Positions 1 to 7,807 of a stretch of DNA of 29,704 bases are shown in pieces; the first letter of the stretch is position 1; each line of letters starts with the position of its first letter. This stretch comes from Bacteroidales bacterium. Lineage in GTDB: Bacteria; Bacteroidota; Bacteroidia; Bacteroidales; UBA932. The position numbers and the translations under genes are program-made. Location: the NCBI GenBank assembly GCA_009774765.1, contig VSOK01000033.1:1-29704 (forward strand). The letters are read 5' to 3'. The notes under the pieces are model-generated. The model was not told the DNA's origin, made no database searches, and saw only the letters and a list, made by a program, of their open reading frames with translations.

Positions 1-2238
1 AATACATTTACAGAAGCTAAGAAAATGATAGCCTCGGGAGACGATAAATAGGGAGGAAAACTTCTTATCAGAGCATATAAGGGACTTCCGAAATACAAGC
101 CTCTCATCAAATATCTGAGTGAGCCTGGCATCAAGCAGCTCCTTCAGAAGACTGAGAACTACTATATACAGGACAATGAGAGGGAGATGCCGGTCGTGAC
201 TGATCCTCTATATTTCGTAATCAATGAAAAGCAGCATTCAGTGGATATGACCGACAACGGCCACGATCTGCTCAGCGGCTCTCTTTCTGATTCGAAATTC
301 TTCATCATCCCTGATGTGGGAAGTTCTGTGGCTGAAGTGGAGAAGAGCGGTCTTTCCGCTGAGGAGAAGCAGCTGAAGAAGGATGAGATAATGGCTGAGT
401 TCGCTCTGAAGTCGGAAAGGATACATACGGTCAACCAGCTCCTGAAGGCATACGCGATGTTCGAGAAGGATATCGACTATGTGATAATGGACAATAAGGT
501 CAAGATCGTTGACGAGCAGACCGGACGTATTATGGAGGGACGCCGCTGGAGCGACGGTCTCCATCAGGCTGTGGAGGCGAAGGAAAGCGTGAAGGTGGAG
601 GCTGCCACACAGACTTTTGCGACAATTACGCTTCAGAATTATTTCCGTATGTACCACAAGCTGTCAGGTATGACAGGTACTGCCGAAACTGAGGCTGGAG
701 AGTTCTGGTCCATCTACAAATTGGATGTTGTGGTCATCCCGACCAACAGGCCTATAGCGCGCAATGACCAGAATGACCTGATATACAAGACCAAGAAAGC
801 GAAATACGAAGCTGTCATCAACAGGGTCGTGGAGCTTACTGCCGAGGGACGTCCTGTCCTGGTCGGAACCACAGACGTGGAGACTTCCGAGCTGCTCAGC
901 AGAATGCTCAAGCTGAGGGGTATTCCTCATCAGGTGCTGAATGCGAAACAGCATGCCCGTGAGGCGGAGGTTGTCGCTCACGCAGGACAGAAAGGCACCG
1001 TGACCATCGCCACCAATATGGCTGGACGTGGTACGGACATCAAGCTGTCAGAGGAGGTTCGTAATGCAGGAGGTCTTGCTATCATCGGTACGGAACGTCA
1101 CGACAGCCGCCGTGTGGACCGTCAGCTCAGAGGACGTGCCGGACGTCAGGGAGACCCGGGTTCATCTACATTCTATGTGTCTCTCGAGGACAAGCTGATG
1201 AGGCTGTTCGGTTCGGAGAGGATCGCAAGTGTAGTCGACAAGATGGGAATGGCTGACAACGAGGCTCTGGAGGCTCCTATGCTTTCAAGTTCCATCGAGA
1301 GGGCGCAGAAGAAAGTAGAGGAGAACAACTTCGGTGTGAGGAAGAGGCTGCTTGAGTATGATGACGTGATGAACTCACAGAGGGAGGTGATATATACGAA
1401 GAGACGCAACGCGCTTTCCGGAGAGAGAGTGGAGATCGATGTCATGAATATGATGCAGGATATGGCTGATATCATCGTCGATGTTGCAGGCGACTATGAT
1501 TATGAGTCCTTCTCCGACTATGTAATGCGTTCGTTGTCAATTGATCTCGGATTTGATGAGGAATTCTATGACAAGGCCAAAAAGGAAGAACTCGCCAAGA
1601 GGCTTTTCCAGAATATGCTTGATGTGTATAAACGCCGTATGGATACTATGTCACAGAGGGCATATCCTATCATCAAGGATGTGTTCGAGAAGCAGGGAGC
1701 TTTGTATAAGAATATCGCTATTCCAATCTCTGACGGACGCAAGATGCTGACATTGTCGGTAAATCTCCAGAAGGCATACGAGTCTGAAGGAAAGGAGATC
1801 GCCCGCGCCCTCAGCAAGACGATCACGCTGTATCAGATCGACGAGCACTGGAAAGAGCACCTGCGCGATATGGATGACCTGAAGCAGTCCGTACAGAATG
1901 CTACGTATGAGCAGAAGGATCCGCTCCTTATCTATAAGTTTGAAAGTTTCAACCTGTTCAAGAATATGCTTGAAGGATTGAACAAGGATATATTGTCATT
2001 CCTTTTCAGGGCGCATATTCCGCTCAGGGACGCTTCGGAACAACGTCCTGCCCAACCAGCCCAGCAGCGCAGGCCGGATATGAGCCAGATGCGTACAAGC
2101 CGTACAGACCTTGTCACCAACGGCGGGGAAGCCAAGAGCAAAATGCCTGTCCACGTGGACAGGACGGTCGGACGCAACGATCCTTGCCCTTGCGGGTCCG
2201 GCAAGAAATACAAGAACTGTCACGGCAAGGAGGCATAG
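1..2238 (+). CDS. secA: SecA preprotein translocase ATPase, C-terminal part, interrupted by an in-frame TAG
   Basis: SecA is the cytoplasmic ATPase motor that drives preproteins through SecYEG. The window opens inside the gene, in frame 1. The helicase/NBD2 block is plain: TNMAGRGTDIKL, then GTERHDSRRVDRQLRGRAGR and QGDPGSS. The helical scaffold and wing region follow (RKRLLEYDDVMNSQREV), and the C-terminus is a zinc-binding tail of the CPCGSGKKYKNCHG type that contacts SecB or ribosomes. The codons from 1 to 48 and from 52 onward both read as SecA (EAKKMIASGDDK, then GGKLLIRAYKGLPKYK), but codon 49-51 is TAG. Under standard decoding only an ATG at 187 could restart, giving 683 residues without NBD1 and the preprotein cross-linking region start, which should not function. 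The bactofilin gene follows after 40 nt, probably in the same operon. Identity is certain; whether the TAG is real is not. Confidence 0.95.
49..51 (+). other. In-frame amber codon inside secA
   Basis: TAG interrupts a continuous SecA frame at a place where family members usually have Lys, Glu or Gln between an acidic stretch and GGKLL. A single substitution from AAG, GAG or CAG would explain it. TAG is a normal terminator elsewhere in this window (ends at 2238, 7701, 8440, and the minus-strand genes ending at 4625 and 12489), so general TAG reassignment is unlikely. Confidence 0.85.
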
Positions 2239-2278
2239 TTCAGATTGTTTAATTCAAAGAAAAAGAAAATAATAGGAT

Positions 2279-2713
2279 ATGGCAAAAGTTGAACAGACTG
2301 TAAATGTTAATTCTGTGAGCAGGATTTCTTCAGGCACTTTTTTCAAGGGAGAGATAACATCTCTTTCGGACATCAGGATAGACGGTGATTTTGAGGGAAT
2401 GCTTTATTCAAAAGGGCGTGTCGTGATAGGAGAGACTGCCAATGTGAAGGGTGATATAATCTGTGACAATGTGGATATGTGGGGACATATCACTGGAAAT
2501 CTTTATGTAAAGGATACCCTGTCTCTGAAGAAGGGAAGTGCTGTTGACGGCGTATTGAATATCAGAAGGCTGTTCGTGGAGCTCGGCTCCGCATTCAACG
2601 GTACCTGCAAGATGATAACGGAAGCCGAATTCGATGATATGGTAGGCCGTATGGACATAAACAAGTCCGCTGCCCCTGCCAAAAAACAGGAAAAAGTCGA
2701 GGCAAAGAAATAA
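2279..2713 (+). CDS. Bactofilin (polymer-forming cytoskeletal protein, DUF583)
   Basis: This 144-residue protein has the bactofilin pattern: a short polar N-terminus, then a right-handed beta-helix core (about residues 17-115) made of repeating short strands with periodic Gly and hydrophobic residues (SLSDIRIDGDFEG, VIGETANVKGDI, HITGNLYVKDTLSLKKGS), and a Lys/Ala-rich tail. Bactofilins polymerise without nucleotide into filaments, often membrane-associated, that locate cell-wall or envelope enzymes. The usual partner, a LytM-type M23 peptidase, is not next to it here. It follows secA by 40 nt and precedes the tmRNA promoter by a few bases, so it probably shares secA's transcript. No transmembrane segment is seen. 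Confidence 0.88.
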   Translation: MAKVEQTVNVNSVSRISSGTFFKGEITSLSDIRIDGDFEGMLYSKGRVVIGETANVKGDIICDNVDMWGHITGNLYVKDTLSLKKGSAVDGVLNIRRLFVELGSAFNGTCKMITEAEFDDMVGRMDINKSAAPAKKQEKVEAKK

Positions 2714-2717
2714 TTGC

Positions 2718-2725
2718 TATCTTTG
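2718..2725 (+). promoter_or_regulatory. -7 element of the tmRNA promoter
   Basis: TATCTTTG matches the Bacteroidetes primary-sigma -7 consensus TAnnTTTG and ends 12 nt before the first base of mature tmRNA, as expected for a stable RNA promoter. No convincing TTG-type -33 element is seen upstream, where the bactofilin gene ends. Confidence 0.6.
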
Positions 2726-2737
2726 TACGGCTGCAAT

Positions 2738-3134
2738 GGGGATGTTTTGGTTTTGACAGCATCAGACATTGGACAGTAAGCACGTCGGGCGTCGGAGGTT
2801 TGCCCGTTAATCTCAGCTTCCAAAACATTAGTTGGCAACAACAATTATGCACTCGCTGCCTAATCTACCAAGTAGTTTAGCTTAATCGGCGGCCGCCAAG
2901 GCTGCGGCTGCGACGAGTATCTCCCCGTTCTTTAGGCCGGTTATGAACGGAATCTGAGGTATCATCCAAACCGGATGCACGGAGGGACTCCTTTAAACTC
3001 CGCCAAGACTTAAAGGATAAGCCGGTGCTGGCCTGTCTTTCGGCAGACTCCGGTCGAAAACAAAAGAAGGAATAAACGTGTAGAAAGCTGCCTGGTGCGG
3101 TGTTTGGACGGCGGTTCGAGTCCGCCCATCTCCA
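2738..3134 (+). ncRNA. ssrA: Transfer-messenger RNA (tmRNA)
   Basis: tmRNA rescues stalled ribosomes and adds a degradation tag. The tRNA-like ends are both visible: 5' GGGGATG (2738-2744) pairs with CATCTCC (3127-3133), followed by discriminator A (3134). The T arm is GGCGG-TTCGAGT-CCGCC (3110-3126). The 5' region has the conserved TTTTGGTTTTGACAGC. The tag frame is at 2834-2863 and encodes GNNNYALAA then TAA, so the full tag is Ala plus these nine residues. CCA is not encoded (CAA follows), so it must be added after transcription. The GC-rich segment after the tag (about 2886-2912) fits the pseudoknot region. Length is about 397 nt, normal for the group. Confidence 0.96.
2834..2863 (+). other. 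tmRNA tag-peptide reading frame
   Basis: Resume codon GGC at 2834, then codons for NNNYALAA and a TAA stop. The C-terminal ALAA is the classical ClpXP-type degron, which fixes the frame and strand of the tmRNA. Confidence 0.93.
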
Positions 3135-3139
3135 CAACC

Positions 3140-3168
3140 TTGTCTGTAAGTCAGGTACTTACAGACAA
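3140..3168 (+). repeat. Perfect 12-bp inverted repeat just after the tmRNA 3' end
   Basis: TTGTCTGTAAGT (3140-3151) and ACTTACAGACAA (3157-3168) are exact reverse complements around a 5-nt loop. The hairpin starts six bases after the tmRNA discriminator base and has no T-run of its own, so it looks like a trailer structure that could stall or guide 3' processing. Confidence 0.85.
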
Positions 3169-3176
3169 AGCGGACT

Positions 3177-3214
3177 AAAAGGGGGACTAAAATTCACTTT
3201 AGTCCTCCTTTTGT
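3177..3214 (+). terminator. Intrinsic terminator downstream of ssrA
   Basis: A 15-bp stem with one G-U pair (3177-3191 with 3198-3212), formed by AAAAGGGGGACTAAA and TTTAGTCCTCCTTTT around a 6-nt loop, ends in T residues. The arms carry A and T tails, so it can act on both strands. Confidence 0.85.
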
Positions 3215-3297
3215 TTGTCTTCTTCATCATAGAGCGTGAGAAAGACAAAGTGGAACGGATAATTCACGGAATTGTATAAAGATTCGTTTTCATTTGC

Positions 3298-3305
3298 TAA
3301 ATTTG
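3298..3305 (+). promoter_or_regulatory. Candidate -7 element for the methyltransferase gene
   Basis: TAAATTTG fits TAnnTTTG and lies 44 nt before the ATG at 3350. An ATTG at 3271-3274 is the nearest -33 candidate, with a spacing (23 nt) slightly longer than usual. The gene's separation from ssrA by a terminator supports an independent promoter here. Confidence 0.45.
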
Positions 3306-3349
3306 CATAGTAATTGGACAATCGGGGACATTATTGTACATAATTATAT

Positions 3350-4621
3350 ATGGAGGACAGAGCCTTTTATTCTATAGCTGAGATTGCGGAACACTTTAAC
3401 CTTTCTCAAAAGTCAATCCGGAGGTATATTGCCGGCGGACAGTTGGGGGCCACCAAGGTCGGATCGACTTATAGGATACCCAAAGGTGCACTGGAAAATT
3501 TCATAAATCTCCGGAATCATCATCAAGGATGTGATGAATATGATCTTTTCGGCAATGTCGTGGAAAAGGATGTACCGGCCAGGAAGAATTCTTCGCCAGA
3601 TGCGGTAAACTGGTGCGACATATCCGTGAAATGGGAGACTCCTGAAGGCTCAGCAATGACTTTTGTGGATTGTTTCTGCGGTGCCGGAGGATTGTCGAAG
3701 GGACTGGAGCTTGCCGGCATTGAAGGCGTGTGTGGACTGGACTGGTTCAAAGAGGCCGGAATGACATACGAAAGGAATTTTGACCATCCGTTTGTCAACG
3801 GTGACATCACTTTGCCTGAAACCAAAGAAAAATTCTACTCTACAGTAAAGGAACGGCTGAACGGCCGTCATCTTGATATTGTCGCAGGAGGATTTCCTTG
3901 CCAGGGATTCAGTATGGCCGGCAACAGGATTGTTGACGATCCGAGAAATTCCCTTTATAAGGAGCTGCTCGAAATAGTAAGGCATCTCAAGCCGGACTAT
4001 GTCATCTGTGAGAATGTAAAGGGACTCCGCTCGATGCTCGGAGGAAAGGTTGAGCAGAAAATCCTGGAAGACTTCAGACAGATAGGATATGATATGAACG
4101 TGACAGTCCTTTGTGCGGCTGACTATAAAGTGCCTCAAAAAAGAGAAAGGGTGATTTTTATCGGCAACAGACTGGGGCGCACCAATTATCATCCTGAGCC
4201 TTTGCTGATTCCGGAAGAATATGTGACTACAGGTGAGGCCATTGCCGATCTGATGGACCATCCGGAAGACAAGGCGTTCAACCATGTGCCTACCAGGCAT
4301 AAGCCTGAGATGGAAGCCCGGATGCTGGCTTGTCCTGAGGGCAGGAGCCTGTATAAGGGATATTCTGACGCCTGGAAAAAATGTCCGTGGAATGAACCGT
4401 CCTGCACTGTCAAGGAAAACCATGGCGGAGTCAATATCCATCCGAAGCTGCCCCGTGTGCTGACTGCACGTGAAATGGCGCGGCTTCAGTCATTCCCTGA
4501 TGATTTTATCTTTGAAGGTCCCAAAAATAAACAGCTTGTGCAGATAGGAAACGCAGTACCTCCTCTTCTCGGGAAGGCTATAGGACTGGCTGTCAGGAAG
4601 TCCGCGGAAGACCTGGACTGA
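3350..4621 (+). CDS. DNA (cytosine-5-)-methyltransferase with N-terminal helix-turn-helix
   Basis: The enzyme transfers a methyl group from S-adenosylmethionine to C5 of cytosine in a specific DNA site. In the 423-residue protein, motif I is FVDCFCGAGG (105-114). Motif IV is GFPCQGFS with catalytic Cys184. Motif VI is ENVKGL (221-226), motif VIII QKRERVIFIG (263-272), and motifs IX-X include LTAREMARLQSFPDDF (371-386) and QIGNAVPP (398-405). The target-recognition stretch is about 275-365. Residues 5-52 form an excisionase/MerR-like helix-turn-helix (IAEIAEHFNLSQKSIRRYI), unusual for the core family. No restriction endonuclease gene is adjacent, so it looks like an orphan methyltransferase. 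Its place directly behind ssrA, a common integration site, suggests acquisition, but no integrase or att duplication is seen. Target sequence cannot be predicted. Confidence 0.93.
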   Translation: MEDRAFYSIAEIAEHFNLSQKSIRRYIAGGQLGATKVGSTYRIPKGALENFINLRNHHQGCDEYDLFGNVVEKDVPARKNSSPDAVNWCDISVKWETPEGSAMTFVDCFCGAGGLSKGLELAGIEGVCGLDWFKEAGMTYERNFDHPFVNGDITLPETKEKFYSTVKERLNGRHLDIVAGGFPCQGFSMAGNRIVDDPRNSLYKELLEIVRHLKPDYVICENVKGLRSMLGGKVEQKILEDFRQIGYDMNVTVLCAADYKVPQKRERVIFIGNRLGRTNYHPEPLLIPEEYVTTGEAIADLMDHPEDKAFNHVPTRHKPEMEARMLACPEGRSLYKGYSDAWKKCPWNEPSCTVKENHGGVNIHPKLPRVLTAREMARLQSFPDDFIFEGPKNKQLVQIGNAVPPLLGKAIGLAVRKSAEDLD

Positions 4622-4641
4622 TTCCTATTTGGAGTCAGTCC
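4615..4641. terminator. Hairpin shared by convergent genes, containing both stop codons
   Basis: GGACTGATTCC (4615-4625) pairs with GGAGTCAGTCC (4631-4641) over 11 bp with one G-U pair and a 5-nt loop. The methyltransferase TGA (4619-4621) and the thioesterase TAG (complement of 4625-4627) both fall within it. A short T-rich stretch follows on the plus strand; this is a plausible bidirectional terminator. Confidence 0.6.
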
Positions 4642-5005
4642 TTTCTTGGAATTTCCTGTTGTCAATGATGAATCTTTCGTGGAGCCCTTCACCGATCAGT
4701 CCGCGTTCATCGTATGCCGCGACCTTGAAGACAAGTCTTTTCCTGTCGATTTCAGTCAGTTCACTTTCTGCCCATACTTTCATTCCCTGGGGTGTGGCTG
4801 AAACGTGTGAAACGTTGACGTGGATTCCGACCGTACCCTGTCCTTCTTCCAGATGGGGAGCCACGCTTAGTCTGCATGTCTTTTCCATAAGTGCTATCAT
4901 CATCGGAGTAGCGAAAACCTTTACCATTCCGCTTCCTATGTAGTCGGCTGTCATCTCGTATGTTACGACAGAGTCCAGTCTGCCTTTGATTCCTTTTTCA
5001 AGCAT
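4625..5005 (-). CDS. FlK-like acyl-CoA thioesterase (hotdog fold)
   Basis: The 126-residue product matches the fluoroacetyl-CoA thioesterase-like hotdog family across its length. The FATPMMIALME segment carries Thr33 and Glu41, and NVSHVSATPQG carries His67; these are spaced exactly like the FlK catalytic Thr/Glu/His triad. The C-terminal half (VFKVAAYDERGLIGEGLHERFII) is the usual second half of the fold. Such cytosolic homodimers hydrolyse acyl-CoA thioesters; substrate in Bacteroidetes members is not established. The frame stays open upstream to 5245, but that part overlaps the GH43 gene and has no family similarity, so ATG at 5005 was chosen. It lies 65 nt behind the GH43 stop and may be read from the same transcript. 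Confidence 0.85.
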   Translation of the reverse strand: MLEKGIKGRLDSVVTYEMTADYIGSGMVKVFATPMMIALMEKTCRLSVAPHLEEGQGTVGIHVNVSHVSATPQGMKVWAESELTEIDRKRLVFKVAAYDERGLIGEGLHERFIIDNRKFQERTDSK

Positions 5006-5070
5006 ATCTTTATATAATGTTTTTATTGTTTTTCCTTTTGAATGAAACCGTGTGAATCTATTGTAGAGAT

Positions 5071-6849
5071 TTATTGACGTGCAACGATTTTCAGATCTGT
5101 TATGTCCAGATGTCCGGAATCGTTTTTCGGAGCGTATCTGTTGCAGAAAAATCCCCATTTGGCTCCTATCCATTTCCCCGGCATAGCGATTGATGTGCCG
5201 GCTTTTGTAAATCTTTTCCCGTCTGTGCTGTAGCTGAAAGTGCATACCGGATCAGGGGAGTCCCTTTCGTAATGCCGTGGTGAGACATCAAGCCTGACCC
5301 ATATTGAAGTATATGCCATATCGCTGTATTTTACGGCAGGCACAGTAACTGATTCATGGGAATGGTCAACGGAAGTGTATTCCCATTTGAGGGTGGAGAT
5401 TTCGCTTACTGTCTGCTTCTGTCCTTTCAGGGCATTCTCACATTCTATATATTGAAGAACAGGACCTCTGTCTGTATCTGTTATCTGCAGTCCTGCGTAG
5501 TCAAGGCCCATTACAGCCATACCTGCGGTCTCTCCCTTGCCTTTCAGCTCGGGATTCGGCATAAAAGTGAGTTTCGCCGTAATTTCAAATGATTCTGCGC
5601 TGAATTTCTGCATCAGCATATTGGGGGTGTCAGAAAGATTTCTCCAGTCTTCTGCCTGCTGTACGCTGAAAAGCCGTATATCCCCGTCCTGCATCGCAAA
5701 ATGCCAATACGGGGACGGAACAGCCGGATATTGCCACTCAAGTCCTATACCGAACGGTCCTGCATTTGCCGCTGCGACAATTCCTGTTCCCGTTGCCGGT
5801 GCTTTCCATCTGTCCACAGGTCTTCCTGTACCGTCTCCTTCCGGGTCTTCTCCGATTATTGGCCAGTCATCAACCCAGCGCATAGGCTGGAGATGGACGA
5901 TTCTTCCGTATGCCCCCTTGTCCTGGAAATGTATGAACCAGTCCTCTCCTTCTTCCGTGTCGATCCACGCTCCCTGGTGCGGGCCGTTTGTCTGCGGTAT
6001 GTCGTGCGTATGTTTCCTCGCGTCCGATTTACCTGCAGTTCCTGACTGGCTCATCACTATACGGTCTTCGTATGGACCGAACGGATTTGTGGACCGGAGG
6101 ACTGTCTGCCATCCTGTCGCCACACCGCCTGCAGGAGAGAAAATGTAGTAATAGCCGTTCCTTTTGTAGAATTTTGTGCCTTCTATAGTCGGCTGTGACT
6201 GATGTCCGTCGAATACGATTCTGCCTGGACCTGTAGTCCTGCAGCCGTCAGAGGACAGAGGGGCGACAAAGAGTACGCTTTTGTTGCCTGCCCTTGAGCC
6301 TGCGCATCCGTAGCTCAGATATGCTTTCCCGTCTTCGTCCCATAGAGGGCATGGATCGATGAATCCTTTTGCTTTTATAACCCATACCGGCTCTTCCCAG
6401 ATTCCTGCCGGGTCTTTTGTCTTTACCATGAATATCCCTCTGTCCGGATCTCCGCAATAGATGTAATATTCTCCATTGTGGTATCTTATTGACGGAGCCC
6501 ATACTCCATTGCCGTGCTGTACGGTTGTGCTCCAGCTGTTCGCGTCCGGTACAGGGAGAGGCTTTTCGCCCGGTTTCAGTCCGGTCCATGCGGCATCTTC
6601 ATCCCAGTTGCGTCCAGGGTATCCGGTCAGTGCCGCTCCTATGAGATTCCAGTGTACAAGGTCGGTGGAGTGGAGAATCTGCAGTCCGGGGAAGCAGTTG
6701 AACGAAGAAGACGTCATATAAAAGTCATTTCCGGTACGGCATACGTCCGGATCGCTGTAATCAGAATGTATTACCGGGTTTGTATATGTCTGTGCATCAG
6801 CATATATCGTACATATCAGCGAGAATACCGCCACAAGATGTATTTTCAT
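5071..6849 (-). CDS. Secreted glycoside hydrolase family 43 protein (beta-xylosidase/alpha-L-arabinofuranosidase type)
   Basis: The protein is 592 residues. A signal peptide ending ...YADAQ (1-20) leads into a GH43 five-bladed propeller. The expected acidic triad is present: Asp33 in YSDPDV (base), Asp165 in FIDPCPLWDEDGKAY (pKa modulator) and Glu223 in TIEGTKFY (acid). From about residue 380 to the end is a beta-sandwich of the kind found behind GH43 xylosidases (GH43_C2/DUF1349-like), with QDGDIRLFS early and KWGFFCNRYAP late. It should act on non-reducing ends of xylan- or arabinan-type oligosaccharides in the periplasm or outside; the subfamily is not assigned. No SusCD genes adjoin it. 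An upstream ATG at 6888 exists, but a -7 box (6877-6884) sits over that start and the signal peptide begins at the internal ATG, which was chosen. Confidence 0.9.
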   Translation of the reverse strand: MKIHLVAVFSLICTIYADAQTYTNPVIHSDYSDPDVCRTGNDFYMTSSSFNCFPGLQILHSTDLVHWNLIGAALTGYPGRNWDEDAAWTGLKPGEKPLPVPDANSWSTTVQHGNGVWAPSIRYHNGEYYIYCGDPDRGIFMVKTKDPAGIWEEPVWVIKAKGFIDPCPLWDEDGKAYLSYGCAGSRAGNKSVLFVAPLSSDGCRTTGPGRIVFDGHQSQPTIEGTKFYKRNGYYYIFSPAGGVATGWQTVLRSTNPFGPYEDRIVMSQSGTAGKSDARKHTHDIPQTNGPHQGAWIDTEEGEDWFIHFQDKGAYGRIVHLQPMRWVDDWPIIGEDPEGDGTGRPVDRWKAPATGTGIVAAANAGPFGIGLEWQYPAVPSPYWHFAMQDGDIRLFSVQQAEDWRNLSDTPNMLMQKFSAESFEITAKLTFMPNPELKGKGETAGMAVMGLDYAGLQITDTDRGPVLQYIECENALKGQKQTVSEISTLKWEYTSVDHSHESVTVPAVKYSDMAYTSIWVRLDVSPRHYERDSPDPVCTFSYSTDGKRFTKAGTSIAMPGKWIGAKWGFFCNRYAPKNDSGHLDITDLKIVARQ

Positions 6850-6876
6850 TTCTGTCCACTTGAAATATTCGTCCGG

Positions 6877-6884
6877 CAAAGATA
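6877..6884 (-). promoter_or_regulatory. -7 element of the GH43 gene promoter
   Basis: Read on the minus strand this is TATCTTTG, an exact TAnnTTTG match 27 nt before the chosen ATG. It supports the internal start at 6849 over the longer frame. Confidence 0.55.
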
Positions 6885-7005
6885 GCAATCTGTTTGAATT
6901 TATGGTGATATGCCGATGTTTGCGTACCTCTTTTTGTTTATGGCATTCTGTTTGCCAATACGGCGGAAGTGTTTAATTCGTCTTTTGACGTAAAATGTAG
7001 TGGAA

Positions 7006-7701
7006 ATGAAACGTAGTTTATTTACCTTATCGGTTTTGGCAATGGGGCTGTCGGTGACTGCCCTTGCCGCAGATAACATCAATTACGCTGAAGACCCTGA
7101 TGCCGCGACGGCAGGGGTTGTTCAGCAGACGCGCAAGCAGAAAAGACTGGCGCACCGCCAGGAAATGAAAGCGCGCCGTCAGGCAGAAATCGCGCAATGG
7201 AAGCAGGATATGGCAGATTTCAATGCTGCCGTCCACAAGGAGTCCATGGCGGCCGAAATAATAGATTCGCTTGGATGGTACCAGGCGGAGGCTGCTTTGA
7301 AACAGATGGATTTCGTGCTTGAGGCGGATGCCGTAACATTCAGAAACGGTACACGTGTATTTGTGAATTCGGGGACGACGTTCATCTCTGTCAGGAACGG
7401 AAGAGCCGTTGTTCAGGTCTCTCCAAGTATTTACCGTTCCGGCATGAACGGACTGGGTGGAGTGACAGTCACTGGTACGGTGTCCAATGTGAACGTAAAT
7501 ACGGACAAGAAGGGCAGGGTGTCGTATTCTATGAATGTTTCCGGTATCGGAATCAATGCCCGTGTTGAGATAACTATGTATCCCGGTACGGACAAGGTAA
7601 TGGGAACTGTAACCCCTACTTTCAATGCCAATTCAATGCGCTTTGACGGCAGGATCGTGCCTTATGAAATGTCCTCTTCTATCGAAGGGATGTCATTATA
7701 G
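7006..7701 (+). CDS. DUF4251 family exported protein
   Basis: A 231-residue protein with a clear signal peptide (MKRSLFTLSVLAMGLSVTALAA). After it comes a Lys/Arg/Gln-rich, probably helical segment (about 40-85; RKQKRLAHRQEMKARRQAE), then a beta-rich DUF4251 domain with VFVNSGTTFISVRNGRAVVQ and repeated Gly-Val-Thr strands to the C-terminus. Function of the family is unknown; it is common in Bacteroidetes and presumably periplasmic. A GTG two codons earlier is possible, but ATG at 7006 begins the signal peptide directly. It is divergent from the GH43 gene. Confidence 0.8.
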   Translation: MKRSLFTLSVLAMGLSVTALAADNINYAEDPDAATAGVVQQTRKQKRLAHRQEMKARRQAEIAQWKQDMADFNAAVHKESMAAEIIDSLGWYQAEAALKQMDFVLEADAVTFRNGTRVFVNSGTTFISVRNGRAVVQVSPSIYRSGMNGLGGVTVTGTVSNVNVNTDKKGRVSYSMNVSGIGINARVEITMYPGTDKVMGTVTPTFNANSMRFDGRIVPYEMSSSIEGMSL

Positions 7702-7704
7702 ATT

Positions 7705-7770
7705 ATTTGGATTTTCAATCTACAATGAATATTGCACCTCGGCAATCCAAATAAATTTGATTGCACTCGG
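7705..7770 (+). promoter_or_regulatory. Intergenic region with inverted repeat, direct repeat and candidate promoter
   Basis: ATTTGGATT (7705-7713) and AATCCAAAT (7744-7752) are a perfect 9-bp inverted repeat. TAAATTTG at 7752-7759 fits a -7 element, with TTG at 7732-7734 upstream at slightly short spacing. ATTGCAC(C)TCGG occurs at 7731-7742 and again at 7760-7770, flanking the -7 box. The region can serve as terminator for the DUF4251 gene, operator for the next gene, or both. Confidence 0.4.
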
Positions 7771-7807
7771 TTTATTGATCATTTAATGTTTTAAAAGCAG
7801 AATTATT

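Noticed and set aside
49..51. TAG as a sense codon in a recoded genome
   Set aside because: Several well-supported genes in the window end in TAG at family-typical C-termini, so TAG is read as stop.
2877..3137. 86-codon minus-strand open frame over tmRNA
   Set aside because: It covers the pseudoknot and tRNA-like 3' part of tmRNA, often misannotated as a protein.
3650..4441. 263-codon open frame on the minus strand within the methyltransferase gene
   Set aside because: It lies wholly antisense to a gene with complete catalytic motifs and shows no recognisable domain.
2738..4621. Genomic island inserted at ssrA
   Set aside because: No integrase gene and no second copy of the tmRNA 3' end were found downstream within the window.
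5006..5245. N-terminal extension of the thioesterase
   Set aside because: The open frame overlaps the GH43 coding end on the same strand, has no family similarity, and is rich in residues typical of out-of-frame reading.
5537..6148. 203-codon plus-strand open frame within GH43
   Set aside because: Composition is Pro/Ser/Cys-rich and unlike a protein family; the minus-strand GH43 motifs explain the region.
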